IMG/VR virus record: IMGVR_UViG_3300023196_000081
Location: 1-25,866 of that record
Length of the DNA stretch: 25,866 bases
Strand: one strand, 5' to 3'
Source: a virus
Part shown: positions 14,339 to 20,972 of the stretch, piece after piece
Layout of the letters: each line of letters begins with the position of its first letter
How positions within the stretch are numbered: position 1 is the first letter of the stretch
Notes under the pieces: generated by a model
The model's database searches: none
What the model saw: the letters and a program-made list of their open reading frames with translations, nothing else
What the model was told of the DNA's origin: nothing
Made by a program: the position numbers and the translations under genes

Positions 14339-14983
14339 CTACGAATTTGATACAAATGACATTGTGGCGACTACAGAGGCAGTCGATGGTCTGGTCGGTG
14401 ACGTGCCAGCCGCATACGCTTGGATGCTGACGGCGGTGCTATCAACCGAGAACCAAATCTCGACATAATCGTTTTCAACAAGTGACAGAAAATAGTTCCA
14501 CCCCACAATGTTGTGGTAAAAGTCGGTAGCACTTTTCCTTGCTTGCAAACCAATGAGACCTGTGCTGCCAACTATGTCCGTGCCGTTCTTACGCAGCCAG
14601 ATGCTCATGTCGTGGATTGCGTTATTGGTGTTCTCAACCTGCACAGAGAATTGCAAGTTATATATTCCAGCATCCGTCACGGTCAGCCTCGATGCCTTAC
14701 CGCCGCTAGTGACTACCGAGACACCATTTGCGTAGTCGGTGGTATTGAATACGATCACCGTAGCTGTATTGGCGGCTGCCGTCTGGTCGCTGGTGTCGGC
14801 AAACGCACCATAAGGGTTATTGAGGTTAGCTCCACCCTTTGACCCCAACAGGGTTGACATTGCAGCTCGTAACCTGATGAAGAATGTCCGCAGCAACCCG
14901 TTGGTCTGATTAGACAGCTCACGGTTGTACTCATTGTTTGCGCTGGGCAGCTCTGGTACGGGTGGGGTTGCTATTTGTGACAT
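14339..14983 (-). CDS. C1q/TNF-like jelly-roll virion protein
   Basis: This 214-residue protein has an N-terminal helical anchor (about 1-50, starting MSQIATPPVPELPSANNEY). A beta-rich domain follows (about 58-213) with GAFADTSDQTAAANTATVI, VTDAGIYNLQFSVQVENT, IWLRKNGTDI and SLVENDYVEIWFS. This order of strands is the pattern of C1q/TNF-like domains found in phage head and tail proteins. Such domains trimerise and can bind surfaces, so a host-contact or decoration role is plausible. It sits between the lysozyme and nozzle-like genes and has its own short gap before the lysozyme end. Confidence 0.7.
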   Translation of the reverse strand: MSQIATPPVPELPSANNEYNRELSNQTNGLLRTFFIRLRAAMSTLLGSKGGANLNNPYGAFADTSDQTAAANTATVIVFNTTDYANGVSVVTSGGKASRLTVTDAGIYNLQFSVQVENTNNAIHDMSIWLRKNGTDIVGSTGLIGLQARKSATDFYHNIVGWNYFLSLVENDYVEIWFSVDSTAVSIQAYAAGTSPTRPSTASVVATMSFVSNS

Positions 14984-15006
14984 TATTAAGACATTAGAAC
15001 AGCAAT

Positions 15007-15450
15007 TTAGGCAAGAAACAATGCCCGTTCTAGCTCCCTACGCTTTGTCAATCCTGCAAGTACCTTGCCGCCACCCTTGTTCCACTTTGCAAACTCTAAA
15101 GCTGCGGCGGCGTAATTTTTATTGTTTATCTTTGTGAGCAGGGTGCTGTTTGCTAGATTGCCCGTACCACAGTTATAAGCAAAGTCCACCAAGGCATCAA
15201 ATTGGTTCTGGTTTAGTGGAACTTTAACCAATGTATCTACAGCAATCTCATACTTATATAGCGTTTCTGCCAGCAAAATACTAGCCTCGGCTTCTGTTGT
15301 TGGTAGGTCATCCATGCTTACAGCTTTACCGTCAGCATAGCGTGTACTACCATACCCAATTGTTGGGATACCTGCTGGGCAACGATAAGCTTTAAGAACT
15401 AATCCCTCGCATTGCTTAATGATATTTATACAGTTTTCAGAGGCTTTCAT
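15007..15450 (-). CDS. Endolysin, GH24 lysozyme (muramidase)
   Basis: This 147-residue enzyme cuts peptidoglycan at the end of infection. It carries the GH24 E-x8-C-x5-T signature of P22-type lysozymes: E15 in CEGLVLKAY, C24 in RCPAG and T30 in IPTIGYGSTRY. FDALVDFAYNCGTGNLANST and GLTKRRELERALF, typical of the family C-terminal lobe, follow. There is no signal peptide or N-terminal anchor, so it needs the adjacent holin to cross the membrane. Its start overlaps the holin stop (ATGA at 15447-15450), so the pair is translated together. Confidence 0.93.
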   Translation of the reverse strand: MKASENCINIIKQCEGLVLKAYRCPAGIPTIGYGSTRYADGKAVSMDDLPTTEAEASILLAETLYKYEIAVDTLVKVPLNQNQFDALVDFAYNCGTGNLANSTLLTKINNKNYAAAALEFAKWNKGGGKVLAGLTKRRELERALFLA

Positions 15451-15857
15451 TTTCTAGCCCTTATCTCCATAATTTTCTCTAAGGTGCGACCACCGAAATA
15501 GGCCGACATTACAAGCATACCCCATTGGGCAAGCAATTCCACAAAGCTGGCTTGTACGTTATACCCAAAGGCTGACATCATTGCAAACAAAAAATAAGCA
15601 ATAAAAATGGCTACAAGGGCCATTGGCCTAATGTTTTTAGACAACCAGCTATCGCTAGACATATCTGCCTGCCAGCGTTCAGAGACACCTGCCTGTTCTG
15701 CTTTGTAAAGTTCGGTCTCATTAGCCATTTTTGCAAGCTCACCGTTCTGGGCAAGTATTGCTAGGTCAAGTTGCGCCTTGGCTTTAGCCTCTGGGTCTGG
15801 GATTAGTTTATCTATTAGTTTGCCGCCTATGGCAAGGATTGAGTCTAATGCAAACAT
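15447..15857 (-). CDS. Holin, GTA_holin_3TM-like
   Basis: The start is ATG 15855-15857 (MFALDSILAIGGKLID), giving 136 residues. TTTGGAG lies right before it, and the frame extension begins with an unsupported TTG. IPDPEAKAKAQ (19-29) and a charged helical middle precede WLSKNIRPMALVAIFIAYF, a transmembrane helix (about 78-97). A second helix follows (about 106-121) and a basic end. This layout matches the 3TM holin family of gene transfer agents and phages. It makes lesions in the inner membrane to release the lysozyme encoded directly downstream. A hairpin terminator lies just upstream, which may control timing of lysis. Confidence 0.85.
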   Translation of the reverse strand: MFALDSILAIGGKLIDKLIPDPEAKAKAQLDLAILAQNGELAKMANETELYKAEQAGVSERWQADMSSDSWLSKNIRPMALVAIFIAYFLFAMMSAFGYNVQASFVELLAQWGMLVMSAYFGGRTLEKIMEIRARK

Positions 15858-15867
15858 TTGTATCTCC

Positions 15868-15901
15868 AAAAAACGGGCAGCAAGATTTACTCACCACCCG
15901 T
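15868..15901 (-). terminator. Intrinsic terminator/attenuator just upstream of the holin gene
   Basis: On the minus strand ACGGGTGGTGAG and CTTGCTGCCCGT form a 12-bp RNA stem (eight Watson-Crick pairs and four G-U pairs) around the loop TAAAT, ending in six T. It lies between the acidic protein stop (15909) and the holin ribosome-binding site. The U-run runs straight into the GGAG of the holin, so transcription termination and holin translation are physically linked. Confidence 0.7.
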
Positions 15902-15908
15902 TGTAACT

Positions 15909-16118
15909 TTACTCAACAGCTTCAACTCCAACCGCTGGCACTTCTTCTTCTTCTTCTTCTTCATCTTCGGGAACAACTGGAACGTAGTCAACTTCCCAGT
16001 TAAAGTCTTCTTGGAATTCAATGAAGTCTTTGATGATTTCAATCTTGTCAAAGTCCATAGACTCAATGGTTACTTTGTCGTCACCCAAAAAACCGATATT
16101 AATTTCTAGCTTGTACAT
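15909..16118 (-). CDS. Small acidic protein, unknown function
   Basis: This 69-residue, very acidic protein starts MYKLEINIGFLGDDKVTIESM. The C-terminal third contains EDEEEEEEEVPAVGVE. The N-terminal part alternates hydrophobic and charged residues and may form a small beta structure. The acidic tail is encoded by seven pure TTC/GAA triplets (15942-15962), so its length can change by slippage. No family is recognised. It is followed by the terminator before the holin and preceded by a small inverted repeat at 16137-16152. Confidence 0.65.
   Translation of the reverse strand: MYKLEINIGFLGDDKVTIESMDFDKIEIIKDFIEFQEDFNWEVDYVPVVPEDEEEEEEEVPAVGVEAVE
15942..15962. repeat. (TTC)7 microsatellite coding for a poly-Glu tract
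   Basis: Seven perfect TTC triplets on the plus strand (GAA on the coding strand) encode seven Glu residues of the acidic protein. Slippage would change the tract in whole codons without a frameshift. Confidence 0.9.
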
Positions 16119-16131
16119 AAAAACTCCATAA

Positions 16132-16152
16132 AAATAGTAGCAAATTGGCTAC
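16132..16152 (-). other. Short inverted repeat before the acidic-protein gene
   Basis: On the minus strand GTAGC, a 6-base spacer and GCTAC form a 5-bp stem followed by TATTTTT, in the 57-base gap after the phosphoesterase gene. It could be a weak terminator or stabiliser of the upstream message. The stem is short, so confidence is low. Confidence 0.3.
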
Positions 16153-16175
16153 AAACGTAGCATAGAACGACTTTA

Positions 16176-17147
16176 TTACACTTTGACTATCTCACCCCTA
16201 AACTCTACATGATTTTCATCATGTTTTAGCACTAGCTCAGGCCACAATAAGTGGTCATTTTTGATGGTTAATACAGCAAAACCACTACGCCAGTTGGCGG
16301 GGTTGTGTTCCATGTAAGCGTCAAATTGTGGCCCGTCGGTATCAGCAAGCGTGCCTGTATCTACCCCATAGCGATTTCCCGTTAGGTCATTCCAAGGAGT
16401 TACCTTGAGGCTATGCAAGTGGCCTGTGACCATCGTTACGCCAGCGTTCACGGTGTTGTTATGTGTAGCGTGAATACCACCCTTCCACCGATGCTTGACC
16501 ACTAATTTTTCCGTTACCCAGCAAGAGGTGCAATGCTGCCATGATGAAAAATGGTCGCTTAAATTAAAACCTTTTACAAATTCATATTGCGGTGCGTTAG
16601 CAGACAATCTGCTTGCAAATCTCTGGTCATGGTTACCCATAGTCCATATCAATTTTGTATTGTGTCTAGCGGATTTGGCCGTGTCATCTATCTCTCCCAT
16701 TGCTATTTCGCACGCTTTCAGCTCTTGAATGATACTAGGTGCGCCCTCCCATCCGATGCGTGGGTGGCGTGATGCTTGCGCCCCATCAAAAATATCGCCA
16801 TTTGCAATGACGGCAACTGGCTTAAAGTTTTCAATAAATTTTATTAGTGCTCGGAAGGCGGTAGTGTGAATGCCAGGCCAAAAGTGTGCATCGGAAAAAA
16901 CAATAACTACACCGTTGCTGATGTTTAGGTTAAGTCTACTTGGGGTTTCTTTTCTGCCAGGAGGAACGTATCGTGGCGAACCTACATGGTCGCTCTTAAA
17001 AATCATGTCATACTTTTTTTCTATGGAATTGCGCCTGTAATTTACCTGTCTTTCAGCAATCCCCAAAACTCTAGCCACTTTAGCTGCGGACATGTGAGTG
17101 TTGTACAGTTCAATAAATTCTTCGTCAGTACAGGTGGCTTTACTCAT
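16176..17147 (-). CDS. Calcineurin-like metallophosphoesterase with N-terminal HTH-like segment
   Basis: This 323-residue protein has the full motif set of binuclear metallophosphoesterases. The motifs are FSDAHFW (D86, H88), NGDIFDG (D118, D121), TMGNHD (N172, H173), a histidine-rich IHATHN (H226, H229) and TGHLH (H243, H245). The first 45 residues (FIELYNTHMSAAKVARVLG then AERQVNYRRN) read as a helix-turn-helix, suggesting DNA association. Substrate is unknown: options include DNA ends (Mre11/SbcD-like), nucleotides or phosphoproteins. The start overlaps the stop of the zincin-like gene (ATGA at 17144-17147). The region is visibly more AT-rich than the virion genes around it, in line with an accessory gene. 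Confidence 0.85.
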   Translation of the reverse strand: MSKATCTDEEFIELYNTHMSAAKVARVLGIAERQVNYRRNSIEKKYDMIFKSDHVGSPRYVPPGRKETPSRLNLNISNGVVIVFSDAHFWPGIHTTAFRALIKFIENFKPVAVIANGDIFDGAQASRHPRIGWEGAPSIIQELKACEIAMGEIDDTAKSARHNTKLIWTMGNHDQRFASRLSANAPQYEFVKGFNLSDHFSSWQHCTSCWVTEKLVVKHRWKGGIHATHNNTVNAGVTMVTGHLHSLKVTPWNDLTGNRYGVDTGTLADTDGPQFDAYMEHNPANWRSGFAVLTIKNDHLLWPELVLKHDENHVEFRGEIVKV

Positions 17148-17524
17148 AAGTTTCTCTTTAGAAGTTTCTCTAAAACATTGATAACCTTATGCTCTTCTGC
17201 GCCAATTTGTTCTTGTGTTGCTGTGTGGTCTTGTGCAATCGATAACAAGTCAAACAGAAAGACGTGTAAACATTCGTGCAAAGCTGTGCTTGACAGACTT
17301 TCGGCATTTATCTCTGCTGCACCAAATTGTCCAATTCTATAAACAGCCAAATGTGATTGGTTATCGCATATAACAGATGCCATAGCAGTCTTTTCTTTTC
17401 GCAGACCACGCTCTATTCGCCAATCACCCAAGTAAAGAATTTCTTGCCATTGCTCAATGTACTTATCAAACTCTTTAATTTGCTCATCGTTGGGTACATT
17501 TTTATAAACCATCATCTGCCCCAT
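17144..17524 (-). CDS. Zincin-like protein with HExxH motif (putative metallopeptidase)
   Basis: This 126-residue protein has ALHECLHVF, an HExxH zinc site (H83, E84, H87), and downstream QIGAEEHKVINVLEKLL, where E110 or E111 can be the third ligand as in gluzincins. It is shorter than most metallopeptidases and looks like the minimal phage zincin domain. No signal peptide is present, so it would act in the cytoplasm or in the virion. Residues 20-65 form the preceding mixed helix-strand part with WRIERG. It overlaps the upstream membrane-protein gene by 13 bases and the phosphoesterase start by four, so the genes are co-translated. The target is unknown. Confidence 0.65.
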   Translation of the reverse strand: MGQMMVYKNVPNDEQIKEFDKYIEQWQEILYLGDWRIERGLRKEKTAMASVICDNQSHLAVYRIGQFGAAEINAESLSSTALHECLHVFLFDLLSIAQDHTATQEQIGAEEHKVINVLEKLLKRNL

Positions 17525-17973
17525 GTTAGATATTCAATAATCCCCCACAGCATTGTCCCGCCGATTGTGACAATCAATAATGACCAAAATGTGACGGTTG
17601 CAATATCCTCTAAATCCTGTTTATTTTTCTTACGTTTTTTCTCTAAAGCAATTTCATTTGCTTTTCTTTTTTGGCGTATCTTAGAGCGCTCGTGCAGCAT
17701 CATTTCCCAGACATCACCATTGCCTGAGTAAATGAGTAATTCTTTTAATTCTTGTTCTTGGTCGGCAAGCGTCTTGGCGTGCATTGCAATTTCCAATGCT
17801 CTGCCAGTATCTGATTTTGCGTTTTGACCTTTGGCTGTGACTACAGCATCTTTGGCATCCATAAATCCAATGACATCGTGCATGATGCCTTGGATATCCT
17901 TGCCCATTTTTATCGCCGCTTGTACCCCTTTAATTGCAGCTTGGGCGGCGGCAAATGCGGTAAAGGGGTCCAC
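17512..17973 (-). CDS. Membrane-anchored helical phage protein (GTG start)
   Basis: This 153-residue protein starts at GTG 17971-17973 directly after the stop of the upstream gene and reads MDPFTAFAAAQAAIKGVQAA. It is helical throughout, with ALEIAMHAKTLADQEQELKEL, LLIYSGNGDVWEMMLHERSK and a very basic KKRKKNK stretch near residue 112-118. It ends in one transmembrane helix (about 125-147) and a short tail. This arrangement recurs in marine and freshwater podoviruses as a conserved hypothetical protein. The C-terminal anchor and the neighbouring lysis genes suggest a membrane or virion role, but spanin-like features are not clear. Confidence 0.7.
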   Translation of the reverse strand: MDPFTAFAAAQAAIKGVQAAIKMGKDIQGIMHDVIGFMDAKDAVVTAKGQNAKSDTGRALEIAMHAKTLADQEQELKELLIYSGNGDVWEMMLHERSKIRQKRKANEIALEKKRKKNKQDLEDIATVTFWSLLIVTIGGTMLWGIIEYLTWGR

Positions 17974-18168
17974 TTAAATTCCCGCTAACTTTTTGATGAC
18001 CTCCGCAAGTGCGCCTGGCCCCAATAACGTAGCCAGAATAAGTGCGTACAAAATGAACTCAATGCGCTGCATCCTATCTTTGCCTGATTGAAGCATGGCG
18101 TTTATTTGGTGATACCTCTCCTCACAGACTGCTGTGTGTACGGCTAAGTCTTTTTCGGTATCTGTCAT
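17974..18168 (-). CDS. Single-pass membrane protein, XhlA/holin-accessory-like
   Basis: This 64-residue protein starts MTDTEKDLAVHTAVCEERYH, a charged coil (about 1-35). IEFILYALILATLLGPGALAE then forms one transmembrane segment (about 37-56) with a short end VIKKLAGI. Coil plus C-terminal transmembrane helix is the plan of XhlA-like haemolysin or holin-accessory proteins. Whether it works with the holin at 15447-15857 is unknown. Its start overlaps the end of the small tail-fibre partner gene (ATGA at 18165-18168). Confidence 0.6.
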   Translation of the reverse strand: MTDTEKDLAVHTAVCEERYHQINAMLQSGKDRMQRIEFILYALILATLLGPGALAEVIKKLAGI

Positions 18169-18380
18169 GCTTTACTTTCTAAAGCTGTGATTCGTTCTGT
18201 TAGGGTGGTGATGAGGGCTTGTTGTTCTTGGGCAATCTGCTCTAGCGTTTTGCCAACAACTAAACTTGCTTGAGCCGCTTGCCATTTGGCATTTTGTGCT
18301 TGAGCATAAGCTATTTCTTCAGCAGTTAAATCAACTATAGTTTGCTCGCCAGTTAATACGTTTACTTCAATGCGTTGCAT
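18165..18380 (-). CDS. Small tail-fibre-associated protein, possible assembly chaperone
   Basis: This 71-residue protein starts MQRIEVNVLTGEQTIVDLTAE. A short beta start leads to EEIAYAQAQNAKWQAAQAS and an end helix LITTLTERITALESKA. Proteins with this VNVLTGE...LTAEE pattern often follow tail-fibre genes and act in fibre assembly or as fibre-tip extensions. It sits two bases after the fibre stop, supporting that role by context. Confidence is moderate because no conserved active residue exists. Confidence 0.55.
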   Translation of the reverse strand: MQRIEVNVLTGEQTIVDLTAEEIAYAQAQNAKWQAAQASLVVGKTLEQIAQEQQALITTLTERITALESKA

Positions 18381-18382
18381 GA

Positions 18383-19144
18383 TTAACCCTCGTAAAGAAT
18401 GTTGATTGAACCAGCGTCAAAGGTGTCTGTGCCGTTGACTGTGGTGATGCGGACACGGTCGAGGGTTCCTGAAAGTGTGACAGATGTTGAAGAAGAAAAC
18501 ATAACATTAGCAGAAGTTTCACAACCAGTAAAAGTACCCACCCAAACATTATTACTTAAAGTTGCAAATGTAATAATTCCACGATACAAATAAGAAGCAA
18601 TAACGCCGTTAATTAATAAACCCGCAGTTGATGCAGTTTCACCAGTAGCGCTTCCTAAAGACCTTTGACCAACTCCTAAATATCCTGTTGTTTGTGCTGA
18701 ACCAGAACCTATTTGTATTAATGGGTTAGATACACCACTCGTACTAACCCCATTAAGCATAACAGTAATACGCTTTACCCACGATGGCAAACCAGTAAAG
18801 TCAATAGATGTGCCGCTAGTAGATGCAACAGCAGTTCCACTCGTAATTGACCCACCTGCAATAGGGTTGGTAAATGTAACAACTTGGCTTGTGTCAATAC
18901 TTAAAGCAGTAGTGCCGACTGTTTTTATGGTTAACGCTGTTGAGGCATCAGTATCAATGCTGCCACCAATTTTCAATATCTTGCCTGTACCAACGTGTAA
19001 ACCTACGCTAGTGCCTGTTCCCGCAGCCGTAAATACTGAGTCCAGACTATCTAGGTCGGAATTTATCTTTGTTCCCCAAGAATCTGTTGAGGCTCCAACC
19101 TCTGGTTTGGTAAGTAGTAGGTTGCTTGTTGTGGAATCTGCCAT
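18383..19144 (-). CDS. Tail fibre/receptor-binding-type protein
   Basis: This 253-residue protein starts MADSTTSNLLLTKPEVGAST and continues DSWGTKINSDLDSLDSVF, a virion-attachment start that I associate with phage tail fibres and spikes. After it come Thr/Ser/Gly-rich repeats (about 45-115). A beta-rich C-terminal domain (from IDFTGLPSWVKRITVMLNG to GSINILYEG) could be the receptor-binding tip. No endosialidase or other cutting motif is visible. A GGAG site precedes the start. It follows directly after the free-standing HNH endonuclease gene. Confidence 0.75.
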   Translation of the reverse strand: MADSTTSNLLLTKPEVGASTDSWGTKINSDLDSLDSVFTAAGTGTSVGLHVGTGKILKIGGSIDTDASTALTIKTVGTTALSIDTSQVVTFTNPIAGGSITSGTAVASTSGTSIDFTGLPSWVKRITVMLNGVSTSGVSNPLIQIGSGSAQTTGYLGVGQRSLGSATGETASTAGLLINGVIASYLYRGIITFATLSNNVWVGTFTGCETSANVMFSSSTSVTLSGTLDRVRITTVNGTDTFDAGSINILYEG

Positions 19145-19156
19145 GTTAAGTCTCCA

Positions 19157-19657
19157 TTAAATTCCGTGATTAGGATGAAAGTCCAATTTAAATTCTGCTG
19201 ATTTACGTTTACAAACTGCTTCAAAAAAGTCATCAAAATATCCAAGAAATTTTCCACACGCTCTGACTTCCCATTTGTCATTACGCTTACCTAATCTCTT
19301 AGTCCAAGAAACACCAATTACACCTGATACATTATTTAATGGCTTTGAAATGTTTTTTGCATTTCCTGATCTATCAGTCGCTCTTAAATTAACAAGTCTA
19401 TTATCTGTTCTTATATGATTTATATGATCAACTTCTTCTGGGAAAAATCCATAAACATACATCCAAACTAATCTGTGTGATGCGTATTTAACACCATCAA
19501 TGCAAATCATCCAATATCCATGACCATCATTGCCACCTGCAATTTCCCCTTTAGATGCTCTTGTTCTATTGGATGCCCATGTGAAAACACCAGACTCAGA
19601 ATCATAGTGCAACACTTCTTTCAAGCGTTGTTGCGTCAATGACTCTGTCTTTGCCAT
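19157..19657 (-). mobile_element. HNH homing endonuclease with AP2 domain, free-standing
   Basis: This 166-residue coding gene (ATG 19655-19657) carries an HNH_3-type nuclease: H61 in YASHRLVWMYVYGFFPEEVDH, D77-H78, N80-H81, then IRTDNRLVNLR (N86, N90). From about residue 113, GVSWTKRLGKRNDKWEVRACG followed by KFLGYFDDFFEAV is an AP2 DNA-binding domain. The pair is the usual plan of phage homing endonucleases. They cut a site in genomes lacking the gene and so spread by repair. It lies between two complete virion genes in the same direction and is visibly AT-richer than them. I find no intron signs; the neighbours begin and end normally. Confidence 0.88.
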
Positions 19658-19666
19658 ATTTCTCTC

Positions 19667-20305
19667 CTAAACTGTTTCTGTCCAAGTAGTAGTATTATCA
19701 ACTAAATCTGTCCATGTCTCTGCCGTGTCTGCTTGCGCTGTCCATGTCTCTGCCGTGTCTGGGACTGCACCCCAGCCGAAACCAACTATTGTGCCAACGT
19801 AACCCACCAGCTCCACGCCAGTAATGGCTACCGAGACAGAATTAGACACACTACCAACTGCGCCTGTGCCATTGATACCCGTGATGGCTTGGAATGTTAT
19901 AACTTGTCCCACCATCGTGCCAACTGATAGGGTTGACGCATTGCCTGTTATGGCGGTGGTGCTGGTCAACCCAACAGAACCAATTGATCCAGTTACTGAG
20001 TTTCCATCAATAGATAACAAACGCTCAATGTTTCCAACCGATAAGGTAGACGCATTGCCCGTTACTGCTTTTGAAGAATCGGCAAGAACGGAGTTAACAG
20101 CGCCTGTTGACGCATTGCCTGTAATGGCAACAACTATCGTAAAAACTACTGTGCCTACATTGCCTGTTGCAATCGTGCCATCTTCTTGAATCGATCTGCT
20201 GGCAAGCAAAGTGCCAACTGCACCAGCAGCCTGATTGCCGCTGATGACAACATTGCCTATACCATAGACACCCTTGCCGTAATAGCCTGTTCCGTATGCA
20301 GCCAT
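19667..20305 (-). CDS. Repeat-rich virion protein
   Basis: This 212-residue protein starts MAAYGTGYYGKGVYGIGNV. From about 20 to 178 it has roughly eight repeats of about 20 residues with the pattern (V/I)TGNASTxxVGxV, separated by variable stretches. It then ends in a W/T-rich tail with three DTAETWT-like repeats of about 10 residues (183-212). This looks like a beta-solenoid or fibrous virion element. Repeats at DNA level match (19708-19761 and 19933-20128). No enzymatic motif is seen. It lies between the homing endonuclease and a beta-rich protein in the tail or decoration part of the operon. Similar YG-rich beginnings occur in phage structural proteins. Confidence 0.7.
   Translation of the reverse strand: MAAYGTGYYGKGVYGIGNVVISGNQAAGAVGTLLASRSIQEDGTIATGNVGTVVFTIVVAITGNASTGAVNSVLADSSKAVTGNASTLSVGNIERLLSIDGNSVTGSIGSVGLTSTTAITGNASTLSVGTMVGQVITFQAITGINGTGAVGSVSNSVSVAITGVELVGYVGTIVGFGWGAVPDTAETWTAQADTAETWTDLVDNTTTWTETV
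19708..19761. repeat. Tandem 24-bp perfect repeat, 30-bp period
   Basis: The 24-base stretch at 19708-19731 is repeated exactly at 19738-19761. It encodes the two DTAETWT units of the repeat protein's tail. Exact identity suggests a recent duplication. Confidence 0.9.
19933..20128. repeat. Dispersed 22-bp repeats inside the repeat-protein gene
   Basis: TTGACGCATTGCCTGTTATGG-like copies lie at 19933-19954, 20047-20068 and 20107-20128. The first and third differ at only one base; the second has a few changes. They code for the TGNAST units. Recombination between them could change repeat number. Confidence 0.75.
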
Positions 20306-20320
20306 GCCGCTGCCCCTTTT

Positions 20321-20776
20321 TTAAGCCAGCCTGATTAGGCCAGTACTTGCATCATTGGTCGGCATGGTTAAGGTGAATGTCCCAGCGGTCACGGTCTGAC
20401 TGCCAAAGGTATGCACGCTGACTGCCTTGTTGCTCTGGGTACTGTTATAGATCAGCACGGCATCAAACGCCGTGGACAAAGTAACCGAGCTGTAGGTGAT
20501 GCTGGCGCTGGGTGTCACAAACGCTGTTGTACCGCTAGTGCTGGGTGCAGTACCAAAGGTTACTGTTGCACCACCAGCGGTGTAGCCAGAGCCACTCACC
20601 TCGTTGGTTGCGCTGTACGCTGTTGTGGCTGCGCTGACCGTGGCAGATGCCAAGTACAAAGCAGCCTTGAAGGTGTCAGCGGCTGTCGATCCCCGCGTGA
20701 CACCTGTACCAAAATTGTGATGCCCAACAAGCAGCTCGCCCTTGAAGCTGGTACACATTGCCTGAGTATTTGCCAT
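20321..20776 (-). CDS. Beta-rich virion protein, unknown detailed role
   Basis: This 151-residue protein starts MANTQAMCTSFKGELLVGHHN. It has FKAALYLASATVSAATTAYSA, then GSGYTAGGATVTFG, and ends with VHTFGSQTVTAGTFTLTMP followed by ASTGLIRLA. It is almost entirely short strands and Thr/Ser/Ala-rich, with one Cys. Proteins with this order occur in many phages between adaptor and tail genes and are treated as virion structural proteins, possibly tail or decoration components. There is no signal or catalytic residue. Confidence 0.65.
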   Translation of the reverse strand: MANTQAMCTSFKGELLVGHHNFGTGVTRGSTAADTFKAALYLASATVSAATTAYSATNEVSGSGYTAGGATVTFGTAPSTSGTTAFVTPSASITYSSVTLSTAFDAVLIYNSTQSNKAVSVHTFGSQTVTAGTFTLTMPTNDASTGLIRLA

Positions 20777-20786
20777 AATTTAATCC

Positions 20787-20972
20787 TTAAATTTGTTGAC
20801 TGATTCCATCAGCAAACACATTGCGTTTCAGCGTCATGTGAACAGAACGATGCACCAGCTCGTTGTCGAGCCAAAATTCAACCCAGTTGGTTGTCTCTGT
20901 CTCATTGTCGATTGAACCCTCACGCTTTTCAAGCAATGATTCGTCCATATCGCCCTTGGTAGTAGTAATCAT
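20787..20972 (-). CDS. Small late protein after the adaptor gene, unknown
   Basis: This 61-residue protein starts MITTTKGDMDESLLEKREGSI. It is acidic with a middle of aromatic and hydrophobic residues (NWVEFWLDNELVHRSVHMTLK). Its start overlaps the adaptor stop (ATGA at 20969-20972), so it is translated with it. No family is recognised; it may be a minor connector or assembly factor. Confidence 0.6.
   Translation of the reverse strand: MITTTKGDMDESLLEKREGSIDNETETTNWVEFWLDNELVHRSVHMTLKRNVFADGISQQI

Noticed and set aside
15858-15869. Four-residue extension of the holin
   Set aside because: It starts with TTG and would consume the GGAG that serves the ATG at 15857.
18383-20776. Diversity-generating retroelement or split gene around the tail fibre and homing endonuclease
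   Set aside because: No reverse transcriptase or template-variable repeat pair is seen, and both genes next to the endonuclease are complete.
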